From positions 1 through 48,331 of the forward strand of contig DDBO01000035.1 of NCBI GenBank assembly GCA_002332755.1: a stretch of DNA of 48,331 nt, written 5' to 3'. The notes beneath the pieces are model-generated. The model ran no database searches and was not told the origin of the DNA. It saw nothing but the letters and a program-made list of their open reading frames with translations. Made by a program: the position numbers and the translations under genes. The DNA comes from Bacteroidales bacterium UBA2030 (lineage in GTDB: Bacteria; Bacteroidota; Bacteroidia; Bacteroidales; TTA-H9). Every line of letters starts with the position of its first letter. Position 1 is the stretch's first letter. Positions 9,439-18,700 of the stretch are shown piece after piece.

Positions 9439-10724
9439 TTAACCCCGATACCGCCTGGTACCCCTCACCCATGGATTGCAATGGGACTTTCTCTGAAGAA
9501 GAGCAAACCTCACTTGAACTTTTTCGCCAGAGATTACTGCGATGTCGCAAAGTAGAAGAAGCTTTGGATGTAGTGTGGTCTTCCACTGAAGGTATAATCC
9601 CACGTGACCGCATCGGTCTTTCTTTTCTTTCGCCCGACGGAGAGACTTTGACTGCTGCTTATTATATCACCGACTACCAGCCTGTACTTCTCACCCATAA
9701 TTACTCTGCCGGGATAAGTTCATCCACATTGTCGCTTCTTATTGAGGAGAGAAGTATTCGCATTATTAATAATCTCGAGACTTATCTGAAATTTCATCCT
9801 CGATCAAGCAGCACGCGATTACTCGTTGAAGAGGGCGTCAGGTCTAATCTTTCTTTGCCTCTGCAGGTTGATAACAGAAATGTTGGCTTCCTTTTCTTTA
9901 GTTCACGCCAAAAGGAATCTTTCACCACGCATCATGCATGCCTGCTCAGGGCATTGCTCGATGAAATGTCAGCACTGATTGAAAAAGCATGGATGATAGA
10001 CCAGCTGAGCAAGGCCAGAAAAGATTATTTGACCATGCTTGGTTTTGTAGCTCATGAACTTAAAGCCCCATTGGCCACTATGACTACAATGGGTCACATG
10101 TACCTTGATGGTTATTTCGGCCCTCAGGACAAAGCCGGAATCGATACCATTAGCAAAATGCTGAAAATATCAGGGTACATGATTAACATGATTCAAAATT
10201 ACCTGGGTCTGTCACAGTTGGAAACCGGAGAAATGCGATTCAAACCCCAAGAGGGCGTAAAATTCAGAGAAGATGTGCTCGACTTCGTGATTAACACACT
10301 GGATGCAAGAATACGCGAACGCAATGCCCAAATAAAAATCGAAGGCTCTGACGAAATAACCCTTGAAGCCGATCCGGATTTACTTCGCATTGTCTTCACC
10401 AATCTGGTAGATAATGCAGTGAAATATGGCGAAGAAAATGGCGAGATCAATATTCATTACCAGACCGATAATCAAAAACTTACCTTTAAAATCCGTAATA
10501 CAGGGGTAGGATTTACGCCTGAACAGGCATCTCAACTGTTTAAAAGATTCAGCAGGCTCCACCAAAAAGGGCTGGAAGACAGGAAAGGAACAGGATTGGG
10601 ACTTTACCTCACATGGTGGATTATTCAGAAACATAGAGGGCATATATCGGCTTCGTCAGAACCAGGTAAATGGGCGGAATTTTATGTCGAATTGCCTTTG
10701 ACACAAACACAATCCATTAACTAA
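9435..10724 (+). CDS. Cytosolic GAF-domain sensor histidine kinase
   Basis: A 429-residue protein with no membrane segment or signal peptide. A GAF-like sensor domain spans about 40-185, HisKA about 197-262 with the phosphoacceptor H207 in VAHELKAPL, and the ATPase domain about 300-425 with the N box (NLVDNAVKYG), the G1 box (NTGVGF) and the G2 box (GTGLGLYL). No response regulator is adjacent. Its start codon overlaps the stop of the GH13 gene (ATGA), so the two are made together. The GAF ligand is unknown, and so is the partner regulator. Confidence 0.88.
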   Translation: MINPDTAWYPSPMDCNGTFSEEEQTSLELFRQRLLRCRKVEEALDVVWSSTEGIIPRDRIGLSFLSPDGETLTAAYYITDYQPVLLTHNYSAGISSSTLSLLIEERSIRIINNLETYLKFHPRSSSTRLLVEEGVRSNLSLPLQVDNRNVGFLFFSSRQKESFTTHHACLLRALLDEMSALIEKAWMIDQLSKARKDYLTMLGFVAHELKAPLATMTTMGHMYLDGYFGPQDKAGIDTISKMLKISGYMINMIQNYLGLSQLETGEMRFKPQEGVKFREDVLDFVINTLDARIRERNAQIKIEGSDEITLEADPDLLRIVFTNLVDNAVKYGEENGEINIHYQTDNQKLTFKIRNTGVGFTPEQASQLFKRFSRLHQKGLEDRKGTGLGLYLTWWIIQKHRGHISASSEPGKWAEFYVELPLTQTQSIN

Positions 10725-10878
10725 GGAATGAATAAATCACACAGCACCTTGTTTTTCGATGATATCTTCAATCGTTGTGTCTTAAAAGTATTTCCCTGAC
10801 ATTATGTTGATACTTATGGGCAAATAAATTTTTTAGGTAATGAAAAATTTATAACTTCGCCCTGTTCAACCCAACTAT

Positions 10879-12075
10879 ATGGACAGTGTGTCGGAGACAG
10901 AAGTTGCCATAGCGGGCGCAGGCCCGGCGGGATTGGCCTGTGCTTTAAAACTTGCCCAAGAGGGAATATCAGTGGTTATTATTGACAAAGAGACCTTTCC
11001 ACGGAGCAAACCCTGCGGAGGAGGACTCGGTGTGAGGTCGCTCAGATTACTCCGAGATCTGGAAATTGACTTAAAAGAATTGGATCAAAAGACGTCCATA
11101 TATGGGGTAAAAATTCATACTCCGGCTCATAGGACTCATGTTTTTCGTACCCACCCTGACGGGAAAGATGATCAGCCCCTCGGGTATGTAGTAAACAGAA
11201 GCGATTTCGATTATTTTTTACTTCAAAAAGTAATTTCATATCCCCACGTCACTTTCTTACCTGGCAGAAAAGTCAAAATGATAGCAGGTAGTGGGGACCA
11301 GGTAGTAACAGCAGGCGATGGATTCCGTATTGCTTCGAATTGGGCGATAGATGCCAGGGGTGCACGTTATGCGGAACATGATGAAAACCGTAAAAACTGG
11401 GCTTTTGCGCTTACGGGCACAGTAAGCGGAATAGATTTCGATGAAACGGAGGAAAATCTTATTGAATTTTACTTTACAGAACCATTTTTTCCGGGATATT
11501 TCTGGATATTTCCTCTGCCTGGCGGACTTGCCAACACAGGAATATACGTCCCTCTTATGCATTATAAATATAGCCTGACACACCTCAAGGAAACCTATTA
11601 CGACTTTATTCAAAACCATCAGCAATTGGCCGGTAGGTTTCAGGATGCAGGACTTGAAGAATCATTGCAGGGAGGTTGGCTCCCTATTGGGAATGAAATC
11701 ACGGAAAGCGTTAATGGGCACATACTCCGGGTTGGTGATGCTGCTTCACTCGTAGATCCTTTGGCAGGAGAAGGTATAGGTAATGCTCTTTTAAGTGGAG
11801 TTATGGCTGCAGATACCCTCATAGAGATTATAAAAGGCCATGAAAGTTCTGCAGAGAAATACGAAACCTCGCTGAAGCGTACGATGGAAAACGAATTTAA
11901 GCATCGGCAACGCATCTTGAGATTGGCTGCACACTATCCAAAAACCTTTAGTTATCTGTTTTACCGGCTCGCTAAAAGCGACCATCTTCGTCAAATGGCT
12001 TCATCTGCTGTCAAATCAAACGACTTTGTTAAAAACCTTTCCATTAGCCGTATCCTTCGCAGCCTGATTCATTAA
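10879..12075 (+). CDS. Geranylgeranyl reductase family FAD-dependent oxidoreductase
   Basis: A 398-residue flavoprotein. The FAD-binding GAGPAGLACA lies at about residues 13-22, followed by KPCGGG, the hallmark of the geranylgeranyl reductase group, and VGDAASLVDPLAGEGIG near the C-terminal half binds the FAD ribityl and phosphate. The family reduces isoprenoid double bonds in archaea and plants; in Bacteroidota the substrate is not established, and menaquinone side-chain or other isoprenoid reduction is only a guess. It is followed after 24 bases by a DUF2851 gene, likely in one transcript. A weak -7-like element TAACTTCG lies at 10852-10859. Confidence 0.87.
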   Translation: MDSVSETEVAIAGAGPAGLACALKLAQEGISVVIIDKETFPRSKPCGGGLGVRSLRLLRDLEIDLKELDQKTSIYGVKIHTPAHRTHVFRTHPDGKDDQPLGYVVNRSDFDYFLLQKVISYPHVTFLPGRKVKMIAGSGDQVVTAGDGFRIASNWAIDARGARYAEHDENRKNWAFALTGTVSGIDFDETEENLIEFYFTEPFFPGYFWIFPLPGGLANTGIYVPLMHYKYSLTHLKETYYDFIQNHQQLAGRFQDAGLEESLQGGWLPIGNEITESVNGHILRVGDAASLVDPLAGEGIGNALLSGVMAADTLIEIIKGHESSAEKYETSLKRTMENEFKHRQRILRLAAHYPKTFSYLFYRLAKSDHLRQMASSAVKSNDFVKNLSISRILRSLIH

Positions 12076-12099
12076 AATATTCAAAAAACTGCAACAGCC

Positions 12100-13368
12100 A
12101 TGAACGAGCAGTTTCTTTATTATATCTGGCAATATCATCTTCAAGGCAGAACACTCGCATCCGTTACCGGTGAGGAAATAGTAATTATTAAACCAGGATA
12201 TCGAAATAATGATGCCGGGCCTGACTATACTGAAGCCCTGGTGAAAGTTGGTACGGAAGTTTGGGCAGGGAATCTTGAAATTCACTTAAAAACCTCCGAC
12301 TGGTATAAACATCATCATGAATCTGATAAGCAATATTCGAGCCTGATTTTACATGTTGTTTACGAAAACGATTTGCCGGGACGTGAACCCACCAGTTGTC
12401 CTACCCTTGTATTAAAACCATATGTGGATACCCGGCTTTGGCAGGTTTATCAGGGATTCCTGCTCTCACAGGATTGGATTCCATGTGCAAGGGGTTTCAA
12501 TAAAGTTTTTCCTGTGGTAGTTCACTCGATGCTCGAACGAGCCATGATTGAACGCATGGAGCGAAAAGTCGGAGAAATACAGCGTTTGCTCAATATCACA
12601 CGAAACAACCTGCATGAATGCTTCTATATTGCCATGGCCCGCGCCTTTGGGCAAAAAACCAATGCACAGGCCTTTGAAATTCTTGCCAGAACTACACCAT
12701 TAAATATACTTGCCCGTTACTCCCATTCTTTTTTCCAAGTCGAGGCACTCCTTTTTGGCCAATCAGGTTTGATTTCAGAAAAACACGTGGATGAATACCA
12801 CGATCGTCTGTACGCGGAATACAAATTTTTGAAAGAAAAGCACCATTTGGTGGCAGCCTTACATATTCCCTGGAAATTCATGCGCATGCATCCCCAGGGA
12901 TTTCCCACAGTGCGCCTGGCACAATTTGCAGCCCTTATACATCAATCCTCCGGGCTGTTGCAGAAGTTATTAAACAGTCGGGATGTACAAGAAATGCAAA
13001 AAATGCTTTCCTGCCAGGCTTCGGAATACTGGAATACACATTATCGTTTTGGCGAAACAAGTGCCCCCAGAACCAAGTCGACAGGGAACGATTTTATTAA
13101 TAACATCATTATTAACGCCGTAATACCTTTTCAGTGGATCGACGCAAGGATGCGCGGAGATGAATCAGGTCCCGAACAGGCACTAAGATTGCTCTATGAG
13201 CTTCCGCCAGAAAATAATTCCATTGTAAGAGGTTGGGCCAAGCTGGGCTATAATGCCAGAGACGCTTTTGCCAGCCAATCTCTTTTGGAATTAAAAAATC
13301 GTTACTGCACCTTCCGACGCTGCCTCGATTGCAAAATAGGTCATTCTTTGTTAAAAATGCAGGTTTAG
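12100..13368 (+). CDS. DUF2851 family protein
   Basis: A 422-residue soluble protein recognised as DUF2851 from its N-terminal pattern (NDAGPDYTEA at about 32-41, then GNLEIHLKTSDW). The C-terminus carries YCTFRRCLDCKIG, a Cys cluster that could bind metal. The family is widespread in Bacteroidota and has no known function. The charged residues in the N-terminal block (D, E, H and K in a GxNLEIH context) resemble the layout of a PD-(D/E)xK-type nuclease core, but that is only a suggestion. It lies 24 bases after the geranylgeranyl-reductase-like gene. Confidence 0.8.
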   Translation: MNEQFLYYIWQYHLQGRTLASVTGEEIVIIKPGYRNNDAGPDYTEALVKVGTEVWAGNLEIHLKTSDWYKHHHESDKQYSSLILHVVYENDLPGREPTSCPTLVLKPYVDTRLWQVYQGFLLSQDWIPCARGFNKVFPVVVHSMLERAMIERMERKVGEIQRLLNITRNNLHECFYIAMARAFGQKTNAQAFEILARTTPLNILARYSHSFFQVEALLFGQSGLISEKHVDEYHDRLYAEYKFLKEKHHLVAALHIPWKFMRMHPQGFPTVRLAQFAALIHQSSGLLQKLLNSRDVQEMQKMLSCQASEYWNTHYRFGETSAPRTKSTGNDFINNIIINAVIPFQWIDARMRGDESGPEQALRLLYELPPENNSIVRGWAKLGYNARDAFASQSLLELKNRYCTFRRCLDCKIGHSLLKMQV

Positions 13369-13382
13369 ACCTTAAGAAATAA

Positions 13383-13396
13383 TTGATTTAAATCAA
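13383..13396. promoter_or_regulatory. Perfect FNR/CRP-type palindrome
   Basis: TTGATTTAAATCAA is a 14-bp perfect palindrome matching the FNR-type consensus TTGAT-N4-ATCAA. It lies 104 bases before the symporter start, just upstream of a possible -7 element (TATTTTAG at 13404-13411). Whether an FNR-family protein binds here is inference. Confidence 0.4.
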
Positions 13397-13431
13397 AAAT
13401 ATCTATTTTAGAGGCCTAAAAATGCCAAGCA

Positions 13432-13460
13432 CTGAGCCTGAAATGGGGTAAAAGGCTCAG
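13432..13460 (+). promoter_or_regulatory. Hairpin in the symporter 5' leader
   Basis: CTGAGCCT (13432-13439) pairs perfectly with AGGCTCAG (13453-13460). No T run follows, so it is not an intrinsic terminator; it would lie in the 5' untranslated region of the symporter mRNA. Confidence 0.4.
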
Positions 13461-13499
13461 GTTAGATCTAACCATCAATCAATCAACCAGTAATCAGGA

Positions 13500-15347
13500 A
13501 TGAGTACAAAACTTAAAACTTCTGATATCAAAACCGAGCACTGGGGTTCGAGGGTAGGGCTCGTATTAGCCATGGCTGGAAATGCAGTAGGTTTCGGCAA
13601 TTTTTTAAGATTTCCTGTACAAGCCGTGCAAAATGGAGGTGGAGCCTTCATCATTCCCTACCTTGTAAGTCTGGTTTTACTTGGATTTCCCTTATTAATG
13701 ATAGAATGGACAGCCGGGCGCTATGGAGGGCGCTTTGGCCACCATTCAACGCCGTTCATCTTACACAGCTTGAATAAAAAAGCCATCTGGAAATATGTTG
13801 GCGTTTTTGGATTATTCAGTAACCTCGCTATTGCAGCCTATTACTGCTACATGGAAAGCTGGACCATGTCGTATATTTTCCATAGCATTAAAGGCACTTT
13901 CAATCACCTTGACCAACACGGAGTAGCCTCGTTTTTTGATAGTTATGTCGACATAGGACATAGCACAACAGGCATTCCGTTTGAGGCTTTGGTGTTCTAT
14001 ATACTCTGTCTGGCTCTTAATGTTTGGATACTCAGTAAAGGACTTGCCGGGGGCATTGAAAAAGCAGCCAAAATCATGGTTCCTGTTCTTATTTTCTTTG
14101 GAATTTTCCTGGCCATCAGGGGAATTACACTTAAGGGGGGAGAACAACACGCCATTATGGACGGGCTGGCAGGTCTTAATTTCTTGTGGACACCACAATA
14201 CGATTCATTGACCAATCCCCGGGTTTGGCTTGCGGCAGCAGGCCAGATATTCTTCACCCTCTCTGTAGGAATGGGGTCTATTCAATGCTATGCCTCATAC
14301 CTACGTCAACGCGACGACATTGCAGTAAATGCTATGTCAGCCGGTTTTATGAATGAATTTGTCGAAATAGTACTCGGAAGTTCCATCATTATTCCCATTT
14401 CGGTGGGATATCTGGGTATTGACAAAGTAATTGATTTAGTGGGTCTTGGCGGATTAGGGCTTGCTTTTCGAACTATGCCTTTCCTCTTCGAGCAATGGGG
14501 GCCTATATTTTCTGCCCTGACAGGAACTGCTTTCTTCGGCCTTTTGTTTTTTGCAGGAATTACTTCTTCCCTGGCTATGGGAACTCCCATCATGGGTTTT
14601 CTAAAAGACGAGTATAACTGGTCGAATAAAAAATCGGCTATTACCTTTGGTTTAATAACTTTGGGTTTGGGGCTTCCAACGGTCTTGTTTTTTCAACAAG
14701 GAGTTTTTGATGAGTACGATTATTGGTCGGGCACAGTGGCGCTTTTTGTGTTTGCCATGCTCGAATCTATTCTTTTTGCCTGGTTTTTTGGATACAAAAG
14801 AGGCTGGAAAGAATTCATTGATGGGGCTGATATGCGTATACCAGTGATTTTCAAATATATATTAGGATTTGTAACACCAGTAATTCTGATTCTGGTTTTC
14901 CTGGCTTCATTGCTCAGACCTGCAGGCGACGACTGGAGTAAAATTAGTTTCAAAGGTTGGGAGCTGCATCCCGAAAGTATTATTGGTCAGCTTACTTATA
15001 AAGGTATAACCGAAAACAGAGAAAGCTTTGCTATGGCCTTTTACAGTGAGACTACCGGAACCCTCGACACGGTGTATACATTAAGGGGAAAGCATTACAT
15101 ACGTATTGTCCCCGATGGCAAAGGCCCTGAATTTGCTAAGAGTTATGTCTTCAATCCCGAAAAACACACATTAACGGTTAAGGTTGGCGAGCATATTCTG
15201 AAAGGGCAGAAACTTTATGATGGTTTCGTAATTAACCGCATTTTTTACATAAAAATGGCCCGGCTTATTCTGGTTGGGCTGTTTTTGGGTCTGAGTATTA
15301 TGGTATGGTATGCCTATCGTAAGCGTAAAAGAGAAAATACAATATAA
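13500..15347 (+). CDS. Sodium-dependent transporter, NSS (SLC6) family
   Basis: A 615-residue inner-membrane Na+ symporter of the LeuT/MhsT type, probably for amino acids. The first transmembrane segment carries AMAGNAVGFGNFLRFP (25-40), the unwound TM1 region that binds Na+ and substrate. TM11 lies at about 450-477 and a final TM at about 584-605. Between them is an insertion of roughly 105 hydrophilic residues, predicted to be periplasmic from the 12-TM topology, which most bacterial members lack. A 45-residue membrane protein follows after 3 bases and is probably its small subunit. Substrate specificity is not readable by eye. Confidence 0.9.
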   Translation: MSTKLKTSDIKTEHWGSRVGLVLAMAGNAVGFGNFLRFPVQAVQNGGGAFIIPYLVSLVLLGFPLLMIEWTAGRYGGRFGHHSTPFILHSLNKKAIWKYVGVFGLFSNLAIAAYYCYMESWTMSYIFHSIKGTFNHLDQHGVASFFDSYVDIGHSTTGIPFEALVFYILCLALNVWILSKGLAGGIEKAAKIMVPVLIFFGIFLAIRGITLKGGEQHAIMDGLAGLNFLWTPQYDSLTNPRVWLAAAGQIFFTLSVGMGSIQCYASYLRQRDDIAVNAMSAGFMNEFVEIVLGSSIIIPISVGYLGIDKVIDLVGLGGLGLAFRTMPFLFEQWGPIFSALTGTAFFGLLFFAGITSSLAMGTPIMGFLKDEYNWSNKKSAITFGLITLGLGLPTVLFFQQGVFDEYDYWSGTVALFVFAMLESILFAWFFGYKRGWKEFIDGADMRIPVIFKYILGFVTPVILILVFLASLLRPAGDDWSKISFKGWELHPESIIGQLTYKGITENRESFAMAFYSETTGTLDTVYTLRGKHYIRIVPDGKGPEFAKSYVFNPEKHTLTVKVGEHILKGQKLYDGFVINRIFYIKMARLILVGLFLGLSIMVWYAYRKRKRENTI

Positions 15348-15350
15348 GCC

Positions 15351-15488
15351 ATGAACACTTCAGCTTTAATTCTGATGATTTCCACTTGGTCAATCGTTAC
15401 TTGCCTTACCATTTACTTTTTCGTAAAAGTATTGAAAGCGCCCATGCGTCAGGAGCCCGATTCCTATCTTGACAATGACCCTAAATAA
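15351..15488 (+). CDS. Small subunit of the NSS transporter (MetS-like), 45 aa
   Basis: The frame starts at ATG 15351, three bases after the transporter stop, and ends at TAA 15486-15488. The 45-residue product is one transmembrane helix (about residues 5-27, ILMISTWSIVTCLTIYFFVKV) with a short acidic-polar tail ending in YLDNDPK. Size, single helix and position match the short subunits that follow some bacterial NSS transporters, such as MetS next to MetP. A requirement for transport is inferred from that family, not seen here. Confidence 0.72.
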   Translation: MNTSALILMISTWSIVTCLTIYFFVKVLKAPMRQEPDSYLDNDPK

Positions 15489-15508
15489 TCAAAGAAAATA
15501 TATAAGTA

Positions 15509-15532
15509 ACTGATTATTACACAATAATCAGT
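15509..15532. repeat. Perfect 10-bp inverted repeat
   Basis: ACTGATTATT (15509-15518) and AATAATCAGT (15523-15532) are exact reverse complements with a 4-base loop, 20 bases after the small transporter subunit. There is no T run, so it could be a weak terminator, an RNA-stabilising hairpin or a protein site. The rest of the 15489-15720 gap shows no gene. Confidence 0.5.
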
Positions 15533-15720
15533 ACCGTGAACGATTTTTCATTACTGTAAATAAGATATGAATGAGCAAGTTTAAAAAAATTCGCTCAATC
15601 TTGACTTAGCCGATTTTTTCACTCTTCTCCTTCCATAGATCGATAACCTTCTGTGCCCAGACTCCAGAACCAAGAAACCCGATATCCGAAGGCTAAAATC
15701 TGAAAACCCGAAACGAAATT

Positions 15721-18700
15721 TTATATCCTTCCCAACGCTTTCTGTATCTTAATATTCAGCTCGATAGGATTAAACGGTTTGGTAATAAAATCATTCATTC
15801 CAATCTTATTAATTTCCTCAACCTGTTCGGATAGTGCAGAAGCTGTCAGGGCAAAGATTGGAGTAGGATTAAGTCCGTTATCTCGCTCATATTCCCTGAT
15901 TTTAATCGTAGCCGTGCGACCGTCCATTTCTGGCATTTGCAAGTCCATCAGCACTAACGCGAATTTTTTCTGTTTAAACTTTTCTAAGGCTTCAAGGCCA
16001 TTTTCTGCCTGGTCAATGTTCAGGTTCCATTTTGAAAGAAATTTACCGGCGACAATCAAATTAATCTGGTTATCATCCACTACCAATACATTTTCACCGT
16101 TGAACAGAGCAAATTCATGCTTCACGGCTTTATCAGGCATTTCATGCACTTTTGAACTGATGCGGTAGCTGATGAATACAGTAAAACAACTTCCTTTTCC
16201 GGGTTCACTTTTTACTTCAATACGGCCCCCTTGCATTTCAACAAGACTCTTTGTAATAGCCAGTCCCAGCCCTGTTCCTCCATATTTACGTGTAATATCA
16301 ACACCTGCCTGAGAAAAACTTTCAAATATCTGGGGGAGCTTGTCAGCCGGGATTCCTATGCCTGTATCTTCAATGTCAATGCGCAAACTAATGTGATTAG
16401 CTGTGCGTTCAATAAGAGTCAATTTAATCTTAACATACCCTTCATGGGTAAATTTGACTGCATTTCCCGCAATATTGAATAAAATTTGGTTAAAACGGGT
16501 GGGGTCACCAATGACAAAATCAGGAATATCAGGGCTTAACTCGCTGTATATGCGTATTCCCTTTTCGTTCGCCTTCACCTGCAAAACCTGTACTACATTG
16601 TAAACTTTTTCACGTATATCGAAGTCGGCTTCTTCAAAAACGAGCCGACCGGCATCAATCTTACTGTAATCAAGAATGTCGTTGATTAATGCGAGTAGAT
16701 TTTCGGCACTAAATTTTAAAGTATTTAAGTTTTCAACCTGATCGGGTCGGGGATTTTCATTTAAGAGGATATAGGTCATTCCGATAACAGCATTCAAAGG
16801 TGTTCGCAATTCATGGCTGATTGTAGATAAAAAGAGGCTACGAGCCTGAGCCAGCTTTTCGGCCTTAAGTTTGGCTTCGTTGAGAGCCCTATTCGTTGCC
16901 TCCAGTTCAGCGTTTTTAAGAACAATGGCCGAATTTTGCTGTTCTATCTGATGAGTTTTTTCAAGAATCTCCCGGGTGCGTTCGCTGATAATTCTTTCCA
17001 ATTCAGCTTCGCGAGTTCTATGCAAAAAGGCCTGATACCGTATTATAATTAGAATTAACAAAAGCAACGAAAGAGCGCCTCCGGCTAAAATCCATCTATT
17101 CTGGTACCATTTCAAACCCAGCTTCACCTTTACGATCAGAGGGGCACTCCAACGGTAGTTTCCAGATTTACGCGCCTCAAATTCAATTTGATAATGACCG
17201 GTCGGTAAATTCTCAGTGAAAACTTCCGCAATATTTCGAAAAGGTTGCCATGAGCCAGTGCCATTAGAAGAAATCAACCTGTAACGGTAAATCACTGAAC
17301 GTGAAGGGAAAGCCGGAGTAACCAGTTCGAGTCTTAAAAAGTCACCCTTTCTAAGACGAATTAGCTTGTTAGCTTCACAGTGTGTTGTATTTCCATTAAT
17401 GATAAGCTGATGTATCAAGGGCCGTGGAGTGTCGTTTGATGAAAGCTTGTCCCCGGGAACAGCAATCCCGCTAATGGTACCCACCCAGATTCTTCCCTGA
17501 GCATCTTCTACAAGTGTGCGGTAAGATGTGGTTTTACTGGGCAACCCATTGCGCTCCGAGAAAACATAAAACTCTTTGCCATCCCATTTAACAAGCCCTA
17601 GACTAATAGTAAACCAGATATTACCATTCCTATCAACAATAAGGCTTTTTACGGCAGTTTCAGTAATGTTTTCATGCTCAAGCCGTGTGAGTCGGCCTTG
17701 GAAATCCATTTTTAAAACTCCAAAAGCAGAAGCAAGCCATATATTCTGCTTTTTATCAAAGGCGATATCATTGATAGCAATGGGCACATTATGCCGAAAA
17801 CTCAAGGGACGGCTAAGATTCTTAAGTATCTGCTTCTCTATATCATAGTCCCAAAGATAACCCTCATCGTTTGTACCTCCGAGCATCAGATGCCCGTTAC
17901 CCGGATGTATGGCCATGCTGATAATTCTGCTGTCTTTTAGGGCTTCATCCTTTATCGGAAAATTCAATTGACCTTCGCTATCAACGTATCCTGGAGCATT
18001 TCTGCCATCCTGACAAAACCAAACTCTGCCTCGGCCATCTGGCACAAGATTGAATATGGCCGACTTTTTTTCAGAAAAAATTCGCACAGGTTTCCCATTT
18101 TTACCACTAACAAAATAAATATTTCCCTCTGTGGTGGTCCACCAGATTCGCTCGCCATCCCAAACTACTCTTAAAATCGTTTCTCCTGTTAATTGATACT
18201 TTATTCGGGCTTCAAATCCAGTGTTTCCTTTTACAACAGACCATAATCGGGAGTTCTCGGCAATTAAGACCTCGTCTTCTGCAACAGCTATGGCCTGGAT
18301 ATAACCATTTATCTGTGCAGCGAAAGGATTCTCAAATAATTGCCTTTGCATAAGCGCCAAACCATTGTCGGAGCTAAGCCAAATATTACCTTTACCGTCA
18401 TTCTTAATATGATTAACATTTTGCCAGGCAAATTCCTCAATCTTTTGACAAAATAAGCCTGTGGACAACTTTCGAATGGTATATAATCCTTGCGACCAGC
18501 TTCCAGCCAGGAAAAAGTCCTCTTCTGAGGGTTCAATCCACGAAAATTCAATACCCGGAATTAAAAGGCGCTCGGAGACTATCTGACCATTATTCGTCTG
18601 ATATTCCCACAAACCTTCCCTTGCCGCAGCCCATATTTTCCCTCCGTAAAACGAGGATGCGAAAAAAAACTGTTTTTTATTAAATTGGGAAGGCACCGGT

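Noticed and set aside
15509..15532. Strong terminator after the transporter operon
   Set aside because: The stem is perfect but A/T-rich, and no T run follows, so it is recorded only as an inverted repeat.
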